From Acidobacteriaceae bacterium (GTDB lineage Bacteria; Acidobacteriota; Terriglobia; Terriglobales; Acidobacteriaceae): DNA of 64,000 nt. Shown in pieces: positions 56,812 to 64,000 of this stretch. The notes beneath the pieces are model-generated. The model was not told the DNA's origin and ran no database searches. It saw only the letters and a program-made list of their open reading frames with translations. Location: positions 92,931 to 156,930 of the forward strand of contig PLCO01000012.1 of the NCBI GenBank assembly GCA_003134815.1. Reading direction: 5' to 3'. Every line of letters starts with the position of its first letter. The first letter of the stretch is position 1. Made by a program: the position numbers and the translations under genes.

Positions 56812-57014
56812 GGGCTCGCACTAACAATAAATGAGCAGAACGGCAGGCTCGCAGCTCGCGCGGTAGTTCGCAGTTCCAATTCCGCCGCGTTGAGCGCTCG
56901 GTCAATCCCTCGTTTGCATAACCTGTATTAGTAAGGTTGATCCCGTATTGAGCGTGGTACGGTAACCTCCCCTGTGGCCGTCGCCGCACATGCAGCGCGC
57001 CGATAATTGAAGCT

Positions 57015-58094
57015 GTGAAGGCCCGGAACAATCTCGCGCTCCTAAACGACTATGCCGCCTATCTTCGTGTTGAAAAAGGACTTCGCCCGCTAACTTGCGA
57101 GGCCTACCTCAGCGATTTGCGCATTTTTTCTGAGCTTCTCGAGGACCGCAACGCCATCTTGCTCACCGCGGCCGAGGCCGACGTCTCTGCCTTTCTCGAT
57201 CATCTCCGAACCCACGCCATCGATTCCCGCTCCGCCGCGCGCAAGCTGAGCTGTCTGCGCGGCTTTTACAAATGGCTTCTCCTCGATCGCCGCATTCATC
57301 ACGACCCCACCGTCAACATCGAGTCGCCCAAGGCCTGGAAGGTCCTTCCCAAATCCCTCGCCGAGCCCGAAGTTACCGAAATGTTGGAACGCGCCGCCCT
57401 TGCCGCCTCGCATCCCCAGGCCAAAGCCACGGCGTTACGCGACCGCGCCATTCTCGAGGTTCTCTATGCCGGCGGTCTGCGCGTCTCCGAAGTTACGTCG
57501 CTGGGGGTAAGCGACCTGGGCCTTGATGCCGGGCGCGTGCAGGTTCGCGGTAAAGGCGACAAGGAGCGAATTGTGCCGCTGGGTCGCACGGCAGTGCAGG
57601 CGCTGGAACAATATCTGCGCGAGGGGCGGCCGCATCTCGAACGCATCAGCTCGGGTCGAAAGAAAAAACCCACGCCACAAGATCGATCGCGCCTCTTCCT
57701 CTCCCTGCGCGGAATGCCGCTTACCCGGCAATGGATCTGGAGCCTCGTCAAGCGCTCCAACCATTCCACCAGCCCCCATGGATTGCGCCACAGTTGCGCC
57801 ACGCACATGGTGGAGCACGGCGCCGACCTGCGCAGCGTGCAGATGATGCTCGGCCACGCCGACATCTCCACCACCCAGGTCTACACGCACCTCGCGCTCG
57901 GCCGTCTCAAAGCCGTGCATCGCATGCATCATCCGCGCGGGGCTCGGCGACTGGTCGACTCCGCCCCAGATTCCCCCTCGCTTCCGGTCCCATGTGTCCC
58001 GGGCCCGCGTCTCGTGTCGCGACCCGCCCCGCAAGTCGTTCCCCGAATCGAGCCCCAAGTCGAACAGCGGACCTCTCGCGAGGAATCTCCATGA
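57015..58094 (+). CDS. XerC/XerD-like tyrosine recombinase (first of tandem pair)
   Basis: [62 protein letters not shown]. Confidence 0.92.
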   Translation: MKARNNLALLNDYAAYLRVEKGLRPLTCEAYLSDLRIFSELLEDRNAILLTAAEADVSAFLDHLRTHAIDSRSAARKLSCLRGFYKWLLLDRRIHHDPTVNIESPKAWKVLPKSLAEPEVTEMLERAALAASHPQAKATALRDRAILEVLYAGGLRVSEVTSLGVSDLGLDAGRVQVRGKGDKERIVPLGRTAVQALEQYLREGRPHLERISSGRKKKPTPQDRSRLFLSLRGMPLTRQWIWSLVKRSNHSTSPHGLRHSCATHMVEHGADLRSVQMMLGHADISTTQVYTHLALGRLKAVHRMHHPRGARRLVDSAPDSPSLPVPCVPGPRLVSRPAPQVVPRIEPQVEQRTSREESP

Positions 58095-59107
58095 CCGCCA
58101 CTTCCATTCAGCCGGCCAAATCATCACCAATTGATTCCTCACCCGTCGTTTCCAAAATCGCTGTCCCCAGAGTCGCAATATTGGTCGACGCTTACCTGCA
58201 TGTCCTCTCCGCTGAACGAGGCGCTTCGGTTCACACATTGCGAGCCTACCGCCGCGAGCTGCACGGCTTCGCCGCATGGCTCGCCGATCGCCATCGCGGC
58301 CTCCGCGTCGCCCGCATTGAACACACGCACATCCGTTCTTACCTCGGCACGCTCTACGACCGCGGTCTCTCCAAGGCTTCCGCGGCGCGCGCGCTGGCCG
58401 CCATCCGCGGCTGGTTCAAGTGGCTCGCCCGCGCCCACCACATCGAGCAGAATGCCGCGTCGCTGGTGTCCACTCCACGACTGCCCAAACATCTGCCTCG
58501 CGTCCCCTCCATTGAGCAATTGAACCGCGTGGTCGACTCCGCGCTCGATGGCGCCGCAAGCTGGCCCGCCCGCGACAAGGCAATCATGGAGATGCTCTAC
58601 GGCTGCGGCATCCGCAACGCCGAACTCACAGCACTCGATCTCGACGACATTCACTGGGCCAACGAAGCGATCCTGGTGCGCGGCAAAGGCCAAAAGCAGC
58701 GTTATGTGCCCGTCGCAGACACCGCCGCCGAGGCACTCCGTGCGTACATTACTGAGCGCTCCGCCCGCCTCGCCGCGGATGACGGACAAAAACCCTTCAA
58801 TACACCCGCGCTCTTTCTCAATCTGCAACTGCGCGGCCTTCAGAAGGGCGGCCAGGCTCGCCTCACCACCCGCAGCGTCGGCCGCATCGTCAAGCGCATC
58901 GCCATCCTGCGCGGGCTTTCCTCCGACGTCCATCCGCACACCCTGCGCCATGCATTCGGCACACATCTGCTCGAAGAAGGCGCCGACCTCCGCGCCATAC
59001 AGGAGCTGCTCGGCCACGAGCGCCTCTCCACCACCCAGCGATACACCCAGCTCACTACCGCGCAGTTGACCGCCGTCTACGACCGCACCCATCCCCGCGC
59101 ACGGTAG
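58091..59107 (+). CDS. XerC/XerD-like tyrosine recombinase (second of tandem pair)
   Basis: [65 protein letters not shown] at 58091 gives a 4-nt ATGA overlap with the preceding gene. Confidence 0.92.
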   Translation: MTATSIQPAKSSPIDSSPVVSKIAVPRVAILVDAYLHVLSAERGASVHTLRAYRRELHGFAAWLADRHRGLRVARIEHTHIRSYLGTLYDRGLSKASAARALAAIRGWFKWLARAHHIEQNAASLVSTPRLPKHLPRVPSIEQLNRVVDSALDGAASWPARDKAIMEMLYGCGIRNAELTALDLDDIHWANEAILVRGKGQKQRYVPVADTAAEALRAYITERSARLAADDGQKPFNTPALFLNLQLRGLQKGGQARLTTRSVGRIVKRIAILRGLSSDVHPHTLRHAFGTHLLEEGADLRAIQELLGHERLSTTQRYTQLTTAQLTAVYDRTHPRAR

Positions 59108-59290
59108 CTCACCTTACCGTGAAACAATGGATGGAGCAGGGGCCTTTTGACCCTTGACCCCGCCGCGGGACTCAATCCGGTCGTCAGGGTCCGCCCCGCA
59201 TTTAGTCCGTGAACCGACCGGCAATGCAACAGCAACCGCCCGGATCACATCACATATGTAGGTCAAATAGGTAGATCAAGGAGCACGCTC

Positions 59291-59557
59291 ATGGCAAATG
59301 CTGGAGTCGAGAAACTAACGGTCGATGAAATTCTCAATGACGCCAACCGCATCAAGTCAATCGTGACCGATGCTGTTGAGGATGGCGTTCAGCAGGCGAT
59401 CCGTGCCGTGAACAGGGGGCGGGATGTTGCCGAGGACGCGATCAACGATACCCGCCATGCAATCAAGAAGAACCCGCTGCAGGCCGCTGGCATCTTCCTT
59501 GCCGCAGGTGTCGTCTTGGGCAGCCTCATCACTCTTTTAACTGTGCGCCGTTCCTGA
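59291..59557 (+). CDS. Small DUF883-like membrane-anchored protein
   Basis: Amphipathic helix followed by one C-terminal TM: KKNPLQAAGIFLAAGVVLGSLITLLTVRRS. Confidence 0.65.
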   Translation: MANAGVEKLTVDEILNDANRIKSIVTDAVEDGVQQAIRAVNRGRDVAEDAINDTRHAIKKNPLQAAGIFLAAGVVLGSLITLLTVRRS

Positions 59558-59637
59558 AACTTCAGACCGGCCTCAATCCTTCTCATCAACCCGACGTCCC
59601 TCGCATTTGAGGACCTGGGAAAACTCCGTCCCCTGCG

Positions 59638-60876
59638 CTACGTCGAGTAGTCGGCGTTGATGTGTATGTATTGTGCGGTCAGGTCCGTCGTCCAGAACAC
59701 GCACGAACCTTGCCCTTGATTCAGGTCAATCGAGACTGAGAACTCCCGCTGGCTGATGTACGCGTGCGCGGCAGCCTCGTCGAACTCCGCCGCTCGTCCG
59801 CCGTCGCGGCAAATCTGCAGCTCGCCAAACCGAATATCGATGCGTCCAGAATCGACTTGCGCGCCGGAGTAGCCGATTGCAGCCACGAGCCGGCCCCAGT
59901 TCGGATCGCAGCCCGCCCACGCCGTCTTTACCAGCGGTGAGTGAGCGATGGCCTTCGCCACGCGCAATGCGTCGGCATCACTACTCGCACTGTCGATGCG
60001 CAACTCCACCACGTGTGTCGCGCCTTCACCGTCGGCGACTACCTGCTTCGCCATCGACGTACACACTTCAGTCAGCGCCGCAGCAAAGGATGAATCTCTC
60101 GCGCCGATCTTCACTCCGCTGGCGCCGGACGCAAGCAGCAGCACCGTGTCGTTCGTTGATGTGTCGCCGTCGACGGAGATGCGGTTGAAGCTCACTTCAA
60201 CTGCAGCGCGAAGGTAGCCGTCAAGATCGGCGGACTCAATCGCCGCATCGGTCATCACGTAAACCAGCATCGTCGCGTGAGGCACAAGCTGCGGATGAAT
60301 CATGCCCGAGCCCTTTCCGAACGCGGCAACACGAATTTCGCCACGGACCTCTCGCCCCGCACCGTCGCTGCCCGTTAGATCGAGCCGCGCGAAGGCCATC
60401 TTCTCCACCAGATCCGTCGTCAAAATCGCATGAGCCGCCTCCGAAAAATGGCTCGCCTCAGAGCCAAGACCCGCAGCCAGCTCCGGCAGCGCGGCAATTA
60501 GCTTCTCTGCCGGCAGCGGCACGCCGATGATCCCCGTCGACGACGGAAAAACTTCTTCCGGTCGGCATCCAAACACCTTTGCCACTGCAGCGCACGTTTC
60601 CCGCGCCGCCCTCAGCCCCGCTTCGCCTGCTGCGCAATTCGCGTTCCCGGCATTGATGGCTGCCACGCGCACCCGCCCGCCCGTGGCGCTCAGATGATCC
60701 TTGTCGACAATGATCGGAGCGGCGACGACACGATTCGAAGTGAACTCGGCAGCCGCGCTCGCCGGCTCATCCGCCACGATCACCGCGAAGTCGGGCCGTC
60801 CGCTGGCCTTCAGCCCGGCCTTCACCGCGCCGAATCGGAATCCCTTGGGGATGCTACTACTCGCCAACTTGTTCAA
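59638..60876 (-). CDS. argJ: Bifunctional glutamate N-acetyltransferase/ornithine acetyltransferase
   Basis: GFRFGAVKAGLKASGRPDFAVIVAD, INAGNANCAAGEAG, VFPSSTGIIGVPLP, ATMLVYVMTDAAI, SVDGDTSTNDTVLLLASG. Confidence 0.95.
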   Translation of the reverse strand: MNKLASSSIPKGFRFGAVKAGLKASGRPDFAVIVADEPASAAAEFTSNRVVAAPIIVDKDHLSATGGRVRVAAINAGNANCAAGEAGLRAARETCAAVAKVFGCRPEEVFPSSTGIIGVPLPAEKLIAALPELAAGLGSEASHFSEAAHAILTTDLVEKMAFARLDLTGSDGAGREVRGEIRVAAFGKGSGMIHPQLVPHATMLVYVMTDAAIESADLDGYLRAAVEVSFNRISVDGDTSTNDTVLLLASGASGVKIGARDSSFAAALTEVCTSMAKQVVADGEGATHVVELRIDSASSDADALRVAKAIAHSPLVKTAWAGCDPNWGRLVAAIGYSGAQVDSGRIDIRFGELQICRDGGRAAEFDEAAAHAYISQREFSVSIDLNQGQGSCVFWTTDLTAQYIHINADYST

Positions 60877-60953
60877 CAGGTCACTCCTGCCTTCGACTCC
60901 AACTAATCTAGCCCATTTAATCTAGCAGGTGAGGGCCGGTCCGGCATCTGCAC

Positions 60954-61757
60954 ATGAGCGAGAACGAAATCACCTTTCTGGAGATGCGCGCGGTCAACGT
61001 TGCCCGTGTTGATCGCGTGGTCCTTCATGACGTCAATCTCAGCATCCGCGCCGGCGAGCACGTCGCCATCCTCGGTCCGAATGGCTGCGGTAAATCCACG
61101 CTCATTCTTGCCATGACCTGCCAGCTTTATCCCATCGTTCAACCGGGAATGCTCGTCCACATCTTCGGCCGCGAGCGCTGGGATCTGACCGAGCTGCGCC
61201 GTCACTTTGGCGTCGTCTCTGCCGGACCCATGGGTGCCGACCTGCCCGGCGAGCGAACGGCAGTTACGTCCGGACTCGATGCGGTGATCGCCGGGTTCTT
61301 TTCTGCCTCCACCCTGTGGCCCAATCTCCACGTCACCGCCGAAATGCGCGATCGTGCGCGTGAGGCCTTGGCACGAATCGAAGCGTCGCATCTCTCGGCG
61401 CAGCTAGTCGGCGCCATGTCGGCCGGGGAAAAGCGCCGCATCCTCATTGCCCGCGCGCTCGTCCACCGTCCGCAACAACTCCTTCTCGACGAGCCTTCCA
61501 ACGCGCTCGATCTGGCTGCCCAGCGCGAGCTGCGCGAAACCCTGCGCGGCCTCGCTCGCGAAGGCACGGGCCTGGTCATGGTTACTCACCATCTCGGCGA
61601 CATCCTCCCGGAAATCGCCCGCATCATTCTGATGCGCGACGGGCGCATCGTCGCCGACGGGCCGCGAGAGCAACTCCTCACCGAAGTTCGCCTCAGTGAA
61701 CTCTTCCATGCGCCGGTCCGCATTGGTCGCGACGCTGAGTGGCTGCATAGCTGGTGA
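60954..61757 (+). CDS. ABC transporter ATP-binding protein
   Basis: VAILGPNGCGKSTLILAM, MSAGEKRRILIARALVHRPQQLLLDEPSNALD. Confidence 0.92.
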   Translation: MSENEITFLEMRAVNVARVDRVVLHDVNLSIRAGEHVAILGPNGCGKSTLILAMTCQLYPIVQPGMLVHIFGRERWDLTELRRHFGVVSAGPMGADLPGERTAVTSGLDAVIAGFFSASTLWPNLHVTAEMRDRAREALARIEASHLSAQLVGAMSAGEKRRILIARALVHRPQQLLLDEPSNALDLAAQRELRETLRGLAREGTGLVMVTHHLGDILPEIARIILMRDGRIVADGPREQLLTEVRLSELFHAPVRIGRDAEWLHSW

Positions 61758-61808
61758 TGAATAAAGAAGGGCACCGAGGGAATTACGACCGACAGTAAAG
61801 GTGGAGCG

Positions 61809-62780
61809 ATGGAAAGCGTGACAAGACCAGCACGATGGAAGATCCTCCTCGCCTTCGCAATCATCTACTTTGTCTGGGGATCGACCTTCTTCGCTATCCG
61901 CGTTGGCGTCAGCCAGCTCCCGCCCTTTCTCTTTTGTGCCATGCGATTCCTGGCTGCGGGCCTACTGGTTTATCTCTGGGCTGTCGCGCACGGCGACCGC
62001 AGGCCCACCGCGCGCCAGTGGATTTCCGCATTCCTGCTTGCGTTTCTCATCTTCGTCGTCGACTACGGCCTTCTCTTCTGGGCCGAACAGCGCGTTCCAT
62101 CCGGCATCGCCGCAGTCGTCCTCGCCACCATTCCGGGCTTCATGGCATTGTCCGAGATTCTCATTCTCCGCACGCAGAAACTCACGCTGCGTCTGGTTCT
62201 CGCGCTCCTTTCGGGAATTGCCGGCGTCGCCGTCCTCATGAGCCCGTCTCATCTGCTCGGCAGTATCGGAGGAGCCGCGATCGACAAAAAGGGCGCCATC
62301 GCGCTCGTTATCGGAGCAATCGGCTGGTCGGTTGCCTCGGCGCTCTCGCGCAAACTTCCGCTTCCCTCCTCCAAGGTCATGAGTTCGGGCGCGCAAATGC
62401 TCGCCGGTGGAATCATGCTCGCAATCGTCGCCGCCCTCCGCGGCGAAGGTCGCGGCCTACATCTGTCTGCCGTTTCCACGTCTGCTTGGATCGCATTGCT
62501 TTACCTCGTATTCGCCGGCTCCATCGCAGGATTCACCGCCTACGTCTGGCTGCTGCACCACGAATCGCCCACCAAAGTTGGAACCTATGCGTACGTTAAC
62601 CCCGTAGTCGCCGTTGTGCTGGGCTATTGGCTCGGCGGCGAGCCGCTGGGCCTCCGCACCATCGCAGGCGGGGTGTTCGTTCTCTCGAGCGTCGTCGCCA
62701 TTACGACAATGCGTCCCCAAATCAAACGTGTCGAGATCAAGCATGTCAAGACCGGGCCTGCCGCCGAGATCGCCAAATAA
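61809..62780 (+). CDS. EamA-family (DMT) transporter
   Basis: 10-TM pattern; FVWGSTFFAIRVGVSQLPPFLFCAMRFLAAGLLVYLWA; KVGTYAYVNPVVAVVLGYWLGGEPL. Confidence 0.9.
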   Translation: MESVTRPARWKILLAFAIIYFVWGSTFFAIRVGVSQLPPFLFCAMRFLAAGLLVYLWAVAHGDRRPTARQWISAFLLAFLIFVVDYGLLFWAEQRVPSGIAAVVLATIPGFMALSEILILRTQKLTLRLVLALLSGIAGVAVLMSPSHLLGSIGGAAIDKKGAIALVIGAIGWSVASALSRKLPLPSSKVMSSGAQMLAGGIMLAIVAALRGEGRGLHLSAVSTSAWIALLYLVFAGSIAGFTAYVWLLHHESPTKVGTYAYVNPVVAVVLGYWLGGEPLGLRTIAGGVFVLSSVVAITTMRPQIKRVEIKHVKTGPAAEIAK

Positions 62781-62936
62781 ATAAACCTCAACTAAACTAA
62801 ATGGACCTCGCCGAACAGGCGACGTGAGGTCTACCGACCGAGTCTGCTTGAATTCACCTCTGCATACCAGGTCTGTGCTACCATTCTGCCAACTGGCCTG
62901 CGCATTTTTTGCTGGCGCATGGAGGTAAAAATCATC

Positions 62937-63815
62937 ATGCCGATTTCCAGACGAACTTTTCTCAAAACTACAGCCGCTGCCGGCGCCCTCGCCAGCATGG
63001 GCAATTTGCCCTTGCATGCCGAGCGCGCAACCGCATCGAGTTTGGTTACGCTCGGCAAATCGGGCGTGAAAGTCACGCGTCTCGCATTTGGAACAGGCAG
63101 CAACAACGGCCATGTGCAGTCTTCGCTTGGGCAAAAGGAGTTCAGCAGGCTCATTGCATACGCCTATGAGCGCGGGGTCCGTTTCTTCGAAACCTCGGAG
63201 TCCTATACAACGCCGGCAATGCTCGGCGAGGCGCTCAAGCCGTTTCCCCGCGACAGCTATCAATTGATGTCCAAGGTGACGACACAAGACGAAGGCGATC
63301 CGCTGAAGAAACTCGATGAGCTTCGCCGCACTTCGCAGACCGATTACTTCGACATCATGCTGCTTCATTGCCAGGAGACCCGAACCTGGCCTTCCGACAC
63401 CGAGCGCTGGCAGGACGCGATTCTTGAAGCGCAGCACCTCCAGACGATCAGGACTCACGGCGCATCGGTACACGGGCTGCCCGCATTGCGCCAGGTGGCC
63501 GCAACCAAGTGGCTCGATATCGCCATGATCCGCGTGAACCACAAGGGCACAAAAATGGACAACGAGACCGACGACTGGAACGCGCCAGGCAACGTAAGCG
63601 AAGTCGTCAATCATGTCCAGCAAGCCCGCGCCGAAGGAATGGGAGTCATCAGCATGAAGCTCGTCGGCGAAGGCACTTTCGCCAACCGCTCCGACCGCCA
63701 GCAGGCGATGCGATTCGCCTTCAGGAATGCAGGCGTCGACTGCGTCACAGTCGGCTACAAAAACACAGCGGAGATCGACGAGGCCATCGACAACGTGAAC
63801 CTCGCCTTCGCCTAA
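62937..63815 (+). CDS. Tat-exported aldo/keto reductase
   Basis: MPISRRTFLKTTAAAGALASMG Tat signal; VKVTRLAFGTGSNNG, YAYERGVRFFETSESY, MSKVTTQDEGDPLKKLDELRRTSQTDYFDIMLLHCQ. Confidence 0.88.
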   Translation: MPISRRTFLKTTAAAGALASMGNLPLHAERATASSLVTLGKSGVKVTRLAFGTGSNNGHVQSSLGQKEFSRLIAYAYERGVRFFETSESYTTPAMLGEALKPFPRDSYQLMSKVTTQDEGDPLKKLDELRRTSQTDYFDIMLLHCQETRTWPSDTERWQDAILEAQHLQTIRTHGASVHGLPALRQVAATKWLDIAMIRVNHKGTKMDNETDDWNAPGNVSEVVNHVQQARAEGMGVISMKLVGEGTFANRSDRQQAMRFAFRNAGVDCVTVGYKNTAEIDEAIDNVNLAFA

Positions 63816-63960
63816 CGGCGACCCGCGCCATCGCGAGTGCAAACACGACCCGTCCGAAGTGCGCTCGGAGGGAATTGAACTTGAGCCGCTCTGCGGCCGT
63901 CAGCAAAAAGCGAGTCCGCAGGCGAAATCCCAAGCGGAGCTGAAGGATCTGCATCCAAAG

Positions 63961-64000
63961 TGGGCCCGGAGGGATTTGAACCCCCAACCAAGGGATTATG
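63961..64000 (-). tRNA. tRNA with CAT anticodon (Met, or Ile2), 3' half; runs off the window
   Basis: CAT-AA-TCCCT-TGGTT-GGGGG-TTCAAAT-CCCTC-CGGGCCC-A reads as positions 34-73 with a pairing T-arm. Confidence 0.85.

Noticed and set aside
57435-59092. Two long minus-strand ORFs (280 and 317 aa)
   Set aside because: Antisense to the tandem Xer recombinase genes, which carry full catalytic motifs.
62457-63842. 461-aa minus-strand ORF
   Set aside because: Antisense to the aldo/keto reductase and EamA genes; no recognisable domain.

Overview
The window reads as a GC-rich, Acidobacteria-like chromosome (phylum inferred from gene style, not tested). It carries most of a large integrative and conjugative element (ICE) inserted at the 3' end of a tRNA-Asn gene (49232-49305). 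The right end of the element has a tyrosine integrase, an excisionase-like HTH protein and a LysR regulator. Its left end lies outside the window. About 28-44 kb is the transfer module: MobF relaxase, coupling protein, and a Trb/VirB type IV secretion system. About 20.8-23.7 kb holds ParB- and ArdC-like genes. About 1-28 kb is a dense defence-like cargo region: a CHAT-TPR protein cut by the window edge and missing from the ORF track, AbiEi/AbiEii with a 37-bp palindromic operator, a type IIG-like methyltransferase, a SEFIR protein, an IS21/IS630-like chimeric transposase, a CoiA-like nuclease, a Hanks kinase with a coupled partner, several PD-(D/E)XK-like genes and a SIR2 protein. The best candidate for an undescribed system is a three-gene, translationally coupled operon (16030-18168, minus strand): a proteasome-beta-like Ntn hydrolase, a DUF4177-like small protein, and a RuvB-derived apparent pseudo-ATPase fused to an Mrr-type nuclease. 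Right of the tRNA is mostly ordinary chromosome (HAD, GT39, MFS, tandem Xer, argJ, ABC, EamA, aldo/keto reductase, partial tRNA-Met). All family calls come from reading motifs; no database search was run.
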